A DNA stretch of 64,000 nt from Candidatus Accumulibacter sp. ACC003 (lineage in GTDB: Bacteria > Pseudomonadota > Gammaproteobacteria > Burkholderiales > Rhodocyclaceae): positions 496,001-560,000 of the forward strand of contig NZ_CAJQTX010000002.1 of NCBI RefSeq assembly GCF_907163085.1, read 5' to 3'. Both the position numbers and the translations under genes were made by a program. The notes beneath the pieces were generated by a model. The model made no database searches and was not told the DNA's origin. It saw only the letters and a list, made by a program, of their open reading frames with translations. Below, piece after piece: positions 45,438-55,988 of the stretch; within the stretch, counting starts at the first letter, position 1; the number at the start of each line of letters is the position of its first letter.

Positions 45438-47576
45438 TCACTCCAGCAAGCGCGAAGCGCGCAGGACGCGTCGTTCGACAGCCACTCTCTGGACATCGTC
45501 ACCGCCCGGGTTGAGCAGCGTAAACCAGCGCCGCGCGCGCGTGATGCCGGTGTACAGCAGTTCGCGCGTCAGAATCGGATTGGGCTTTTCCGGAAGCACC
45601 AGCGCGGTGTGCGTGAATTCGGAGCCCTGCGACTTGTGCACGGTGAGCGCATAGACCGTTTCCACGGCCTGCAGCCGACTCGGCAGGACCCACTTGATGG
45701 CGTCGGAGCCATCGCCGGCGGGAAACGCGACGCGCGCGACCCACTCTCCGCTCGCCGCATCCGTAGTGGGGAGCAGGACCGGGACCGCAAGCGTTATCCC
45801 GATGTCGCCATTCATCAGGCCGAGCGCGTAGTCGTTGCGGGTGACGAGAACCGGGCGACCGGCGTACCAGTCCTGCGTTGCCGGAATCAGCCCGGCCGCG
45901 TGCAGCGCCAGGGCGATGCGCTGATTGAGCCCGTCAACGCCCCACGGGCCGCGGCGCAGCGCGCAGAGCACCTGAAACTCGCCGTGCGCGCGCAGGACTT
46001 GCCGCGCCCAGCTGTCGAAGGCCGGCTGGCCGGCGCTGGCGACTGGGCGTTGACGATGCAGCGTTTCAAGGTAATGACGGTAGCCGGCGCGCCCGCCGCC
46101 GCTGACACCTTCACCGCCCCCCGCGCCGCTGGTCGCCAGCGGCAAGCGCCCATCGATCACCAGATCGTTGAACGCGGCGGCGTTGCCGGCGCCAGGTGAA
46201 AGCATCGCCAGGTCGGCAGCCGGCGTCCGCCAGACTCCTTGCACGGCCGCGAAGTCGCCCGCGTTGACCGCCGCGGCGAGCCGTCCGATGCCGCTGCCGG
46301 TCGCGAAGCGATGACTGAAGCGCAGCATGGCGACAGTCTGGTCGAGTGCCGAGCCGGCTTCGTCGAGCAGCTGTGGGTCGATCGTCTGGCCGCAGACGCT
46401 CGCTAGCCAGGCGCTCGTCTGCGGCGTGTAGTGGCCTTCGCCGGCACGCCGGCACAACTCACCGAGCACCGCGCCGGCCTCGACCGAGGCCAGTTGATCC
46501 TTGTCGCCGAGCAGGATCAGGCGCGCCCGCGCCGGCAGCGCGGCGAGCACGGCGGCCATCATTTCGAGGTCGACCATCGACGCTTCATCGATCACCAGCA
46601 CGTCGAGCGCCAGTGGCTGGCCGGCGTGATGGCGAAACAGGCGGCTATCGGGCCGGCTGCCGAGCAGTCGATGCAGCGTGCTGACGGCGACCGGGATGGC
46701 GGCGCGAATCGCCTCGCCGTTGCCGAGATCGGCCAGCGGCAAGCGCGCCAGCGCGCCGGCAATCGACTCACTGAGCCGCGCCGCCGCCTTGCCGGTCGGC
46801 GCCGCCAGGCGGATCCGTAGCGGCCGCGCCGGGCGGCCGCTGGCCGGCGCGTCGGCCAGCGCCAGCGCCTGCAGCAACGCCAGCAGCTTCACCACCGTCG
46901 TCGTCTTGCCGGTACCGGGACCGCCGGTGATGACACTGAAAGCGCTGCGCGCGGCGAGCGCACACGCCAGCTTCTGCCAGTCGGCTTCGGCTTCGGCGGC
47001 GTCAGCTTCGGCCACTTTCGGGAACAGCGTCGCCAGCACCTTACGCAGTGCGTCCACCGGCAGCGCCGTAGCGGACGCCGCGGCCGCCTGCAGGCGCTGC
47101 AAAACGCCGCCGCGTACGTCCTGCTCGTATTGCCAGTAACGGCGCAGGTAGAGACGCTGGGCGACGAGCACCAGCGGCGTCGCACCGACGCCGTCGCCGA
47201 CCAGCCGGGAGTCGCCAAGCGCCGCCAGCCACTGGCGCAGCTGCACGCCCAGCAGCACTTGTCCGGGCAGCTCGACGGCGTCGCTCGGCTCGGCACCTTC
47301 GGGCGGCAATGACAGCGCCAGCGTTGGGTCGGCGAGCGTCGCCGCCAGATCAAGGCAAGCGTGGCCGCGCCCGAGCTGGTGGCTGGCCAGCGCGGCCGCC
47401 AGGATCAGCAGTGGCGGTGCGTCGGGCGCCTCGCGCCACAGGAATCCGGCAAAGGCCGCGTCGACCGCTCGCAGCCAGCCGTTCTCAGCCCAGGCGCGCA
47501 GCGTGTAGCGCATGCGCTCGCTGGCGCTGCTGCCGGCAGGCGCCGTGGCGCTCGCTTCGGGCTGGCCGGCGATCAT
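45438..47576 (-). CDS. recD: Exodeoxyribonuclease V alpha subunit
   Basis: A 712-aa SF1 helicase (5'-3' motor) of RecBCD. Walker A VITGGPGTGKTTTVVKLL, DEASMVDLEMM (motif II), GDKDQLASVEAG (motif III), and C-terminal VHKSQGSEFTHT and YTGITRAR (motifs V/VI). Final gene of the recC-recB-recD operon, overlapping recB by 4 bp. Works in double-strand break repair and in degrading linear foreign DNA. Confidence 0.95.
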   Translation of the reverse strand: MIAGQPEASATAPAGSSASERMRYTLRAWAENGWLRAVDAAFAGFLWREAPDAPPLLILAAALASHQLGRGHACLDLAATLADPTLALSLPPEGAEPSDAVELPGQVLLGVQLRQWLAALGDSRLVGDGVGATPLVLVAQRLYLRRYWQYEQDVRGGVLQRLQAAAASATALPVDALRKVLATLFPKVAEADAAEAEADWQKLACALAARSAFSVITGGPGTGKTTTVVKLLALLQALALADAPASGRPARPLRIRLAAPTGKAAARLSESIAGALARLPLADLGNGEAIRAAIPVAVSTLHRLLGSRPDSRLFRHHAGQPLALDVLVIDEASMVDLEMMAAVLAALPARARLILLGDKDQLASVEAGAVLGELCRRAGEGHYTPQTSAWLASVCGQTIDPQLLDEAGSALDQTVAMLRFSHRFATGSGIGRLAAAVNAGDFAAVQGVWRTPAADLAMLSPGAGNAAAFNDLVIDGRLPLATSGAGGGEGVSGGGRAGYRHYLETLHRQRPVASAGQPAFDSWARQVLRAHGEFQVLCALRRGPWGVDGLNQRIALALHAAGLIPATQDWYAGRPVLVTRNDYALGLMNGDIGITLAVPVLLPTTDAASGEWVARVAFPAGDGSDAIKWVLPSRLQAVETVYALTVHKSQGSEFTHTALVLPEKPNPILTRELLYTGITRARRWFTLLNPGGDDVQRVAVERRVLRASRLLE

Positions 47577-50500
47577 GCGCTTTCCTTGACGGCGCGAGCC
47601 GCAAAAAGGACGTCGAGCGCTTCGATCAGGACGCGCGGCGGACGCTCGAAGTGCACCCCGCGCGTCGCCGATTGGCTACCGCGCAGGAAGAGGTAGACGG
47701 CGCCACCGACGTGGCGGTCGTAGTCGTAATCGACCAGGCGCGCCTGCAGCAGCCGATGCAGGGCAAAGACGTAGAGCGCGTACTGCAGCTCGTAGCGCGA
47801 ATGCAGAATCGCCGCCCGCATCGCCTCGGCGGTGTAGGCCGCGTCGTCGGCGCCCAGCCAGTTCGACTTGTAGTCGGCGACGTAATAGCGCCCGTCGTGC
47901 TCGAAAAGGAGATCGATGAAACCCTTGAGCATGCCGTTCAGCTGCCCGGGCTGGAGCAGCGGCCGCGGCGCGGCGGCGAGCGTGTGCGCGCAAACCAGGC
48001 GGTCGATGGCGGCGGCGTCGACCGCGTGCGCGGCGATCCAGAACTCCATTTCGGCCATCGTCGTACAGAGATCGGCGAGCGCGAAAGTTGCTGCTGGCGC
48101 CGGCTCGGCAGCCGGCAAGCACAGCGGCGTTTTCAGAAAATCGTCGAACCAGGCGGTCAACACGTCTATCCACTCCTGCCAGCCACGCGCGTTGCAGCGC
48201 CGCGCGATGGTGTCGCGCAACAAGGCGCGGTTGGCCGCGACGTTGGCAAAGCCCTGATTGGCGACCCACTCGAGGAGATCGTGCAGAAAGGTGCCGACGT
48301 CGGCGCCGCGCGGAAAGTCGTGCAGCGCGCCACGCTCCGGCGCGTCTGGCGCGTCGGGTAATTTGGCCGGCGAGGCGGCTGGCGCCGCAACTTCGTCGGG
48401 AATTTGCCGTGCCTCGCGAAAAACATCCTCGGTCGGCGTTTCGGCGACCGCCTGCGGCGTCGCGGCGATCGTTTTCAGCGCCGAGTAGCTGGCGATCCAC
48501 CAGCGTTCGCCGCCGACCGGGCTTGCTCGGCGCGCGCTGCCCATGGCCACGGCGGCGCCTTGCGGCGTGAATATTTCGGCAGGCTCGTCGAGCACGCGGC
48601 TGACCTCGATCTCGCGGCAGTTGCCGCGCAGGGTATTCAGCAATCCGCCCAGCGCCTCGGCGGCGATCGCCGCGCCGCCCGCCAGAAGATAGCCGAAGGC
48701 ACTTTTCTCCAACCCTTCCAGCGCCGCCACGCCGACCCAGGTCGCATATTTGGCGCGCGTCAGCGCGACGTAGAGCTTGCGCAGGTCTTCGCCGAGGCGC
48801 TCGTCATCGGCGCGGCCAAGGATTGGCGCGTCGGCGCGCAGGGCGAGCTGCAAACGGCCCGCGTCATCGTGGTATTTCAGCGGCACGTCGCTCGCCTTGA
48901 GCTCGCGAAAGCTGCAGGCAAAGGGGAGGAAGACCAGCGGATACTCGAGCCCCTTGGACTTGTGCACGGTGACCACCTGCACCAGGTCGGCGTCGCTCTC
49001 GAGGCGAATCTGGCGCACGTCGCCGCTGCCGCTGCCTTTTTGTGCGGCGTCGCGGCGCTGCTCGGCGAGGTGGCGGATCAGCGCGTGCTCGCCGTCGAGC
49101 AGGCCGCTGGCCTCCTGCAACAGCTCGGCGAGATGCAGCAGGTCGGTCAGAATGCGCTCGCCGCCGCAGCTTGCGTCGGCACTGTCGCCGCCGTCGGTGA
49201 TCAGTCTGGCGGGCAGCTGAAAGTCATTGAGCAAGCGCCGCAGCATCGGCAGCACACCCTGTCGGCGCCAACATTGACGGTAGCCACGGAACTGCAGCAG
49301 GCGCGCTTCCCAGGCGACTTCGTCATGGTTCAGCGTCTCGAGCTCGGCCCAACTCAGCGCCAGCGTCGGCGTCGCCAGCGCGGCGCGCAGCAGACGCGGG
49401 TCGTCGGGTTCGGCGCACGCCGCCAGCCAGTGCTGCACTTCGGCAGCCTGCGCCGTCAGGAGCACCGAATCACGATCGGAGAGATAGACGCTGCGAACGC
49501 CGCGCGCCGCCAGCGCGCGACGAATCGCCGCCGCCTCGTTGCGGCTGTTGACCAGCACCGCCATGTCGGCCGGTCGCAGTGGGCGCTGCGGCCGTCGCGG
49601 CGGACACGACTCGTCGCGACCGACAAACGCCGCGTCGCCGCTCTGGCCGCGATTGAGCAGGCGCACCATGGCGTTGGCGCAGCTCTCGGCCATCTGCTTG
49701 AAGTAGGCGGTCTTGCTGAGCGCCGCAGCGCCGTCTGGCGGCGCCAGCCAGCAGGCGCTGAGCGCGGCTAATGGCCGGCCGTCGACCAGCAGCACGTCCT
49801 GGCGGCCCTGCCAGGTGGCGTCGACGAAGGGCAGCGGATTGCCGGCGGCGCTGCGGAACAGGAAGGCACCCGCGCCCGCGGCGCGCGCTTCGGCGAACGC
49901 AAAACAGCGGTTGGTCGCGGTCACCATCTGTTCCGTCGAGCGGAAGTTGCGCTGTAGCGTATGCAGGCGGCCGGCGCAGGCGAGACGGGCGACCAGATAG
50001 GTGTGGATGTCGGCGCCGCGAAATGAATAGATCGCCTGCTTGGGGTCGCCAATCAGGATCAGCGCCGTCGACGCGTCGTCGCTGCCGACTCGATAGACGG
50101 CGTCGAAGATGCCGTATTGCACCGGGTCGGTGTCCTGAAACTCGTCGATCAGCGCCACCGGGAAGCTGTGCCGGATGCGCTCGGCGAGGCGCGCGCCGTT
50201 GCCACCCTGGAGCGCCGCGGCCAGGCGTCCGAGGAGGTCGTCGAAGCCGAGTTGCGCGCGCCGCTGCTGCTCGGCAGCGAAACGCTCGACGACCCAGCGG
50301 ACGGCATGATAAAGCAGCTCGTCGCGGGCGTCGGGCAGAGCGGCGAGCGCGCTGTCGAGCGTCGCCAGCGCGCGCAGCGCGGCGTGCAGCGGCGGCGGCG
50401 TCCCGGGCTTCCAGATGGCGCGCAGACCGTCCTCGGTCAGGCGCAATTTGGCCGCGTCGCTGAGTTGCGGCCGCAGGCTGTCGTCGTCGCGCCAGGCGCC

Positions 50501-51349
50501 GATAGCGGCCAACCAATCGTCGTAGTTGTTCTTTCGCAGCTTGCTGCCGTCAAAGGCTTTTTGCGCGCGCGCGGCGTCGAGCAAGGTCTGCAGTTGGCCC
50601 AACCACTGCTGCCACGGCGACTTCAGCGCGGCCAGCGCCGCGCCGCGCTGTTGCAACACGCGCGCCAGCGTCATCGCCGGTGTCGCCACGGCCGGGAATA
50701 ACGCCGCGTGCCCGAGAAGATTGCGCAAGCTCGCCTGCAGCGCTACGGGCCCGCTCCACCACTGCCTGAGCTCGCGGACGCCGGCAGCGTCCAGCGGGAC
50801 CATGAAGTTGCGCCAGTAATCGCGAACGACCTCGGCCAGCAGCTCGCTCTGGTCGGCCTCCAGCACCTGCGTAAACAAGCTGCCGCTGTCGAAGGCGTGC
50901 TCGCGCAGCATGCGGTTGCACCAGCTGTGGATGGTCGACACCGCCGCCTCGTCCATCCATTCGGCGGCCAGTTGCAAGCGGCGTGCACACGCCGGCCACT
51001 GCGCCGGCGGGTAATCGGCACGCAACTCGTGCAGCAGCATTTCACCAGGCTCGCCGGCGTCGACGTCGGCCAGGAAATAGCTGGCGGCTTCGCCAAGACG
51101 AGCGCGGATGCGATCGCGCAGTTCCTTGGTCGCGGCGTCGGTGAAGGTCACGACGAGAATTTCGGGCGGCGTCAGCGGCCGCCGGCAGCCAGTGGCTTCG
51201 CCGTCCGCAAGGCCATGCCCGAGCACCAGCCGCAGGTACAGCGCGGCGATGGTGAAGGTCTTGCCGGTACCGGCGCTGGCTTCGATCAGCTGACTGCCGT
51301 GCAGCGGAAAGCGCAAGACGTTCAGCGTCGTCGGATTCTTAACGCTCAT
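47573..51349 (-). CDS. recB: Exodeoxyribonuclease V beta subunit
   Basis: A 1258-aa UvrD-like 3'-5' helicase plus nuclease. Walker A EASAGTGKTFTIA near residue 25, DEFQDTDPVQ motif II, VTVHKSKGLEYPLV motif V, and a C-terminal nuclease domain with GFIDLLFEHDGRYYVADYKS, which holds the catalytic Asp and Lys. Coupled to recC and recD by 4-bp overlaps. Length and motifs indicate an intact enzyme. Confidence 0.97.
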   Translation of the reverse strand: MSVKNPTTLNVLRFPLHGSQLIEASAGTGKTFTIAALYLRLVLGHGLADGEATGCRRPLTPPEILVVTFTDAATKELRDRIRARLGEAASYFLADVDAGEPGEMLLHELRADYPPAQWPACARRLQLAAEWMDEAAVSTIHSWCNRMLREHAFDSGSLFTQVLEADQSELLAEVVRDYWRNFMVPLDAAGVRELRQWWSGPVALQASLRNLLGHAALFPAVATPAMTLARVLQQRGAALAALKSPWQQWLGQLQTLLDAARAQKAFDGSKLRKNNYDDWLAAIGAWRDDDSLRPQLSDAAKLRLTEDGLRAIWKPGTPPPLHAALRALATLDSALAALPDARDELLYHAVRWVVERFAAEQQRRAQLGFDDLLGRLAAALQGGNGARLAERIRHSFPVALIDEFQDTDPVQYGIFDAVYRVGSDDASTALILIGDPKQAIYSFRGADIHTYLVARLACAGRLHTLQRNFRSTEQMVTATNRCFAFAEARAAGAGAFLFRSAAGNPLPFVDATWQGRQDVLLVDGRPLAALSACWLAPPDGAAALSKTAYFKQMAESCANAMVRLLNRGQSGDAAFVGRDESCPPRRPQRPLRPADMAVLVNSRNEAAAIRRALAARGVRSVYLSDRDSVLLTAQAAEVQHWLAACAEPDDPRLLRAALATPTLALSWAELETLNHDEVAWEARLLQFRGYRQCWRRQGVLPMLRRLLNDFQLPARLITDGGDSADASCGGERILTDLLHLAELLQEASGLLDGEHALIRHLAEQRRDAAQKGSGSGDVRQIRLESDADLVQVVTVHKSKGLEYPLVFLPFACSFRELKASDVPLKYHDDAGRLQLALRADAPILGRADDERLGEDLRKLYVALTRAKYATWVGVAALEGLEKSAFGYLLAGGAAIAAEALGGLLNTLRGNCREIEVSRVLDEPAEIFTPQGAAVAMGSARRASPVGGERWWIASYSALKTIAATPQAVAETPTEDVFREARQIPDEVAAPAASPAKLPDAPDAPERGALHDFPRGADVGTFLHDLLEWVANQGFANVAANRALLRDTIARRCNARGWQEWIDVLTAWFDDFLKTPLCLPAAEPAPAATFALADLCTTMAEMEFWIAAHAVDAAAIDRLVCAHTLAAAPRPLLQPGQLNGMLKGFIDLLFEHDGRYYVADYKSNWLGADDAAYTAEAMRAAILHSRYELQYALYVFALHRLLQARLVDYDYDRHVGGAVYLFLRGSQSATRGVHFERPPRVLIEALDVLFAARAVKESA

Positions 51350-54300
51350 GCGCTGGCTCCTTTTTTGGCGAAAATGGCCTGCTGCAACGGCCGCAACAAC
51401 GTCTCGGCGAGTTCGACAAATTCGCCGCTGGCGACCAGCGCGTCGAAGCTCGGCCAGGCGCGTTGCAAGTAGGCGCTGTAGGCCAGCTCGCCGCCTTGCC
51501 GGTCGCCACCTTCGTAGGCCGCACGCGCGGCCTTGCCGGCTTTCTCCAGCAGGCGTTCCTCATTGGCGCCGCTGGCTGCCGACGTATCGGGTAGCGCCTT
51601 CAACCAGGCGAACGCAGTTTTGGCCGCCAGCGGCAGCGGCCGCCGCATGCCCTGCTGCCAGGCGGCCAGAATCGTCGTCAGATGGGTCACTGCTGCAGCG
51701 GCGGCGAGCGGATGGAAGGTCACGTCGCCGACCTTGCTGATCACCTCGGTGCTCAGCGGCTCGCCCGCCAATTGCCCGGCCAGGTGCGCCAGCCAGTGGC
51801 CAATCAACTTCTCGATGCGGTACTGCTTGTCCTTGACCAGGTCGCTGCTCTCGAGGACGACGCGGCCGCGCGCGCCGGCGCTGTTGCGGCGCAGGCCGCC
51901 GAGCCAGTCGGCAAGCTCCAGGCGCTCGCCATCGAGCGTCGCCGCGAAGCGGATTTCGTCTTCTTCGCCGTCGCTTTGCGGCCAACGCGCGAGTGCCGCG
52001 GCGTAGCGCTCGAAGAGTTCGTCCATCGGTGCCACGAGTTCTTCGGCCATGACCGCGCCAAAACCGCCGTTGGCCAGCTCGCCGCGCCGCTGAATGCCAC
52101 TCAGACAGTCAGCGCGCGCGGCGGCGCCGCGGTGCTGTTCGCTCAGCGCCAGCGCCTGCGCGTTCATCAGCTCGCTTTGCAGCGCCCATTTGCCGAGGCC
52201 ATCGAGGACAAAGGGCTCGAGGTCTTCACTCGCCGGATCGTCGGCTTCGAAGCGCACGCCCAGGCGCTGCCGAAAGAAAGCCCGTACCGGGTCCTTGACG
52301 AAGTCCACGAGTTCGCGCAAGGACAGCGGCTCGGGATGGTCGATCGGCGGCAGTGGCGCGTCATTGTCGACGACGCTCTTGGCCGCCTGCCCACCTCGCC
52401 ACTCACGCGCGTAGGTGAATAGCGGCGAGGTCGCCGGCTGCGCCGGGAAATAGTCGCGACTGAACGCTTGCAGCCGGTGTTCGACGGTCAGCGCGGCGAG
52501 CAGCGCGGCACCGGCCGGGCCGCCGAATTCATTGGCTGCGCCAGCGGCGTCGGCGACTCGCCAGCCGGCGGCGAGGTGATCGCGCAACTGAGCGACCAGC
52601 ACCGAAGGCGGCCGCGTCGTGTTGTCGTTGATACTGCGCCCGACCCACGAGATATAGAGCCGCTCGCGTGCCGACAGCAGCGCTTCGAGAAAGAGATAAC
52701 GATCGTCCTCGCGGCGTGAGCGGTCACCCGGCCGATAGTCGCGGCTCATCAGGTCGAAATCCATCGGTATCCGCGTTCGCGGAAAGTCGCCGTCGTTCAT
52801 CCCCAGCAGGCAGACCTGGCGAAAAGGAATTGCGCGCATCGGCATCAGCGTCGCGAAAGTCACCGCGCCGCCGAAGAAGCGCTGCGCCAGGCCGCCTTCG
52901 TCGAGCGACGATAACCAGAAATCGGCAACGACGGTCAGCGGCAAGCTCTCGGCGAGCGCCGCCTCGTCGGCGGCTTCCTGCCAGCGCCGCAGCGCGCCGG
53001 CGAGCTGCAGCAGCGTGTACGCGTCGCGGTCGCTGTCACTGTCGCTGCCGCGGCCACTCTCGGCGACGAAAAAATCGGCCAGCAGCTGCCGCAAGCGATC
53101 GCACCAGCCGCGCACCGGCGCCGGCTCGCGCAGGCTGCGCCAGGTGGCGTCGATGCGCTCGAGCAGCAACACCAGCGGTCCGAGCGCGGCGGCGTCGAGC
53201 CCGCCAATCTCGCCGTAGGGTTCGATCCCCTGCCACGCCGCCGCGCCGTCGCCCACGGCATAGCCGAGAAGCATTCTGCGCAGCCCGAACAGCCAGCTGT
53301 TCTGGGCGGCTTGCGCCGCCTCCAGCGGCAGGCCGAGGCTGGCGCGCTGCTCGGCGTGCAGGCCCCAGCGGATATTGGCGCCGCGGATCCAGCGGTGCAG
53401 CAGCGGCAGCTCGGCTTCGGCGATGGCAAAGCGCTGCCGCAGCGCCGGCACCTCGAGCAGGTCGAGAAGGTCGCTGACGCTGAGCCGCGACTGCGGCAAG
53501 GCCAGCAGCAGCTCGATGGCGTGGATCAGCGGATCGCTGCGGCGCCGTCCCTGGTCGGCGACGCTGAAAGGAATGTGGCGCGCGTCGTCGCTGCCGAGCA
53601 GCCCGAAAACGGCCTGAATGTGCGGCGTATAGGCGTCGATCTCGGGGACCATGACGATCACGTCGCGCGGCCGCAGGCTGCGGTCGGCAGCGAAAGCGGC
53701 GAGCAGCTGATCGTGCAGGATTTCGACCTCGCGCTGGGCGCCGTGCGCGACGTGAAAGCGGATCGACTGATCGCTCGCCGGATCGATCGCCGGCCAACGC
53801 GCGCGCGTCTCGGCGAGCGGTCGCAGGTCGCGAATGTCGTCCTGAAGCTGCGCCAGAACGCTGTCGGTGCCGGCCGAAGTGAACAAGTCGATGCGTTGCC
53901 CGATGGCCGCGAAGTGCCTGGCGTAATCGCCGCGCGCCGTATCGCTATCGTGTTCGTCGAGCAGGGCGATGAAATCGCGTCCCTGCTTGCCCCAGGCGGC
54001 GAGCAGGGGATTGGCGTGCAGGTGCAGCTGCTCGTCGGAAAGCGCCGGCGGCACGCCCTGGCGCCGCTTCTGGCGCACCGCCTGGGCGCGCAGCAAGTCC
54101 TTGCCGGCGACGATATCGGCCCAGAAATGCTCGCACGGGTTCTGCACGCACAGCAGCACCTGCGTCCAGCGCCCCAGCGCCGCCAGCACTTCCAGCGACT
54201 GCCGGGGCAGCGACGAAATGCCGAAGACCATGACCCGACGCGGCAGGGCCGGCGGTCGCTCGGCGTCACGCCAGCTGGCGACGCGCTGCAGGAAGGCCGC

Positions 54301-54969
54301 ATGCACCGCCGCGCGCCCCTGCCCTGCGGCAACGCCCTGCACCAGGTCAGCGGCGGCGACGTCGGCCAGCAGCACGCGCCACAGCGCCGCCTGCCATTGC
54401 TGGTCGGCGGCCAGCGGCGAGCAAACGCCGCGCGCGTCGATCAGGACGTCGTCGCCACTGGCCCAGGCGGCCAGCCAGTCGGCGCGGTAGACCTGATACT
54501 GGTCGTAGAGGTCGGCAAGACGCTCGGCGAGCTGGAAGCGCTTGCGCAGGTCGCCGTCGCTTTCGAGAAAACTGTGCAGCGGCGCATAGACCGGCTCGTT
54601 CAGTACCGCCGGCAACAAGCGCAGCAGCCGCCAGAGCAGGCGCGGCTTGTCGAACGCCGACACCTCGGGCACCGCCTCGCGGCCGAGCAGCGCGCGGTAC
54701 ACCTGCCAGAGGAAGCGCGCCGGCAGCGAAAAGCTCAAGGCCCCGGCAATCCCGCAACCGCCGCCGACGCCAGCGCCCTCGTCGCTGGCGTCGGCGGCCA
54801 GCGCAAGCTTCAGCCATTGGGCGATGCCATTGCTCTGGACAAGGATGACTTCGTTCTCCAGCGGCGCCAGCGGGTAGCGCTTCATCCAGCCGACCAGCAA
54901 GTCACGCAAGGACTCGGCGTGGTTGCCGTGCACCAGCATCAGGCCGGCGGCGAGGTCACTGTTGCTCAA
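51346..54969 (-). CDS. recC: Exodeoxyribonuclease V gamma subunit
   Basis: A 1207-aa RecC, first gene of the operon. N-terminal LMLVHGNHAESLRDLLVGWM and ENEVILVQSNGIAQWLKLAL are family marks, as are VMVPEIDAYTPHIQAVFG and LLGMNDGDFPR. It holds inactive helicase-like domains and scans for Chi-type sites. It is transcribed divergently from alaX, with 278 bp between start codons that show no other gene. Confidence 0.96.
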   Translation of the reverse strand: MSNSDLAAGLMLVHGNHAESLRDLLVGWMKRYPLAPLENEVILVQSNGIAQWLKLALAADASDEGAGVGGGCGIAGALSFSLPARFLWQVYRALLGREAVPEVSAFDKPRLLWRLLRLLPAVLNEPVYAPLHSFLESDGDLRKRFQLAERLADLYDQYQVYRADWLAAWASGDDVLIDARGVCSPLAADQQWQAALWRVLLADVAAADLVQGVAAGQGRAAVHAAFLQRVASWRDAERPPALPRRVMVFGISSLPRQSLEVLAALGRWTQVLLCVQNPCEHFWADIVAGKDLLRAQAVRQKRRQGVPPALSDEQLHLHANPLLAAWGKQGRDFIALLDEHDSDTARGDYARHFAAIGQRIDLFTSAGTDSVLAQLQDDIRDLRPLAETRARWPAIDPASDQSIRFHVAHGAQREVEILHDQLLAAFAADRSLRPRDVIVMVPEIDAYTPHIQAVFGLLGSDDARHIPFSVADQGRRRSDPLIHAIELLLALPQSRLSVSDLLDLLEVPALRQRFAIAEAELPLLHRWIRGANIRWGLHAEQRASLGLPLEAAQAAQNSWLFGLRRMLLGYAVGDGAAAWQGIEPYGEIGGLDAAALGPLVLLLERIDATWRSLREPAPVRGWCDRLRQLLADFFVAESGRGSDSDSDRDAYTLLQLAGALRRWQEAADEAALAESLPLTVVADFWLSSLDEGGLAQRFFGGAVTFATLMPMRAIPFRQVCLLGMNDGDFPRTRIPMDFDLMSRDYRPGDRSRREDDRYLFLEALLSARERLYISWVGRSINDNTTRPPSVLVAQLRDHLAAGWRVADAAGAANEFGGPAGAALLAALTVEHRLQAFSRDYFPAQPATSPLFTYAREWRGGQAAKSVVDNDAPLPPIDHPEPLSLRELVDFVKDPVRAFFRQRLGVRFEADDPASEDLEPFVLDGLGKWALQSELMNAQALALSEQHRGAAARADCLSGIQRRGELANGGFGAVMAEELVAPMDELFERYAAALARWPQSDGEEDEIRFAATLDGERLELADWLGGLRRNSAGARGRVVLESSDLVKDKQYRIEKLIGHWLAHLAGQLAGEPLSTEVISKVGDVTFHPLAAAAAVTHLTTILAAWQQGMRRPLPLAAKTAFAWLKALPDTSAASGANEERLLEKAGKAARAAYEGGDRQGGELAYSAYLQRAWPSFDALVASGEFVELAETLLRPLQQAIFAKKGASA

Positions 54970-55247
54970 ATCGGACTCCGTTGTTCAATGGGGATCGCTG
55001 CACATCCGCGAAGAATACCGGATGCAGACGCGCAATCGTGTCGCCATGTCGCCGATCGCCAACGCGGCGCCGCCGCCGCAAGCCAAAAGCGGGTTGTCGG
55101 CTTTTCACATGGCCCTCTATACTCCGGCTGCAGCCTTGCTCCTTGCGATCGCTTGAAATCGCGTCGCATTCGCCTGCTGCGCACTTGCCGCAAACCCTCG
55201 CCGCATCCTGCGCTACCGCGCCGCACCATTCACAGGCCGCCTTGTCG

Positions 55248-55985
55248 ATGACCGAAGAACTGTTTCGCGAAGATGCCACCCTCGCCAGCTGTGCCGCGCG
55301 AGTCACTTTCATCGACCCGCAGGGGCTACGACTCGACCGCACGGTGTTCTACCCGCAGGGTGGTGGCCAGGCGGGCGACCGCGGCGTGCTGGTCCTCCCC
55401 GACGGCGCCGAACTGGAGATCATCGACACACGCAAGACGGCGCTGCCGGGCGAGATCGTGCATGTGCCGGCGCCCGGCCAACACCACCTGTTGGCGCGAT
55501 TGGCCAGCGGTCAGGCCGTCGAGGCGCGCATCGACACGCAGCGCCGGCAGCGCCACATGCGCTTTCATACCGCGACGCACCTCTTGTGCGCGCTCGTCCC
55601 GCACGCCGTTGACGGCTGCTCGATCACCGCCGCCTACGCGCGGCTGGACTTCCATATGGTCGAGCCGCTCGACAAACAACTGCTCAGCGCGGGCCTGGCA
55701 CGGCTGGTCGCCGAGGCGCATCCGGTACGCCACCGCTGGATCAGCGAAGCCGAGCTCGACGCCAACCCGGCTCTGGTACGCAGCATGAGCGTGCGGCCGC
55801 CACGCGGTCAGGGACGCGTACGCCTGCTCGAAGTCGACGGCGTAGACCTGCAGCCGTGTGGCGGCACGCACGTCGCCAACACCGCCGAGATCGGCGCGGT
55901 GATTGTCACCAAGGTCGAGAAGAAAGCGGCGATGACGCGCCGTGTCGTTCTTGGTTTCGCGATGCCGGTGGCTGGCGCCGGCTGA
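55248..55985 (+). CDS. alaX: Alanyl-tRNA editing protein AlaX
   Basis: A 245-aa trans-editing factor that removes wrongly attached Ser or Gly from tRNA-Ala. RTVFYPQGGGQAGDRG and the zinc-binding HTATH (H107, H111) plus the later CGGTHV motif match the AlaRS editing domain. Start set at MTEELFREDAT (55248); the frame is open further upstream but runs into the recC promoter region. Ends 3 bp before the MscK-like gene. Confidence 0.93.
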   Translation: MTEELFREDATLASCAARVTFIDPQGLRLDRTVFYPQGGGQAGDRGVLVLPDGAELEIIDTRKTALPGEIVHVPAPGQHHLLARLASGQAVEARIDTQRRQRHMRFHTATHLLCALVPHAVDGCSITAAYARLDFHMVEPLDKQLLSAGLARLVAEAHPVRHRWISEAELDANPALVRSMSVRPPRGQGRVRLLEVDGVDLQPCGGTHVANTAEIGAVIVTKVEKKAAMTRRVVLGFAMPVAGAG

Positions 55986-55988
55986 GCC

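Noticed and set aside
45207-46199. Plus-strand open frame (~330 codons) overlapping recD
   Set aside because: Shadow of recD extended into the intergenic gap; low-complexity Arg/Ala-rich translation.
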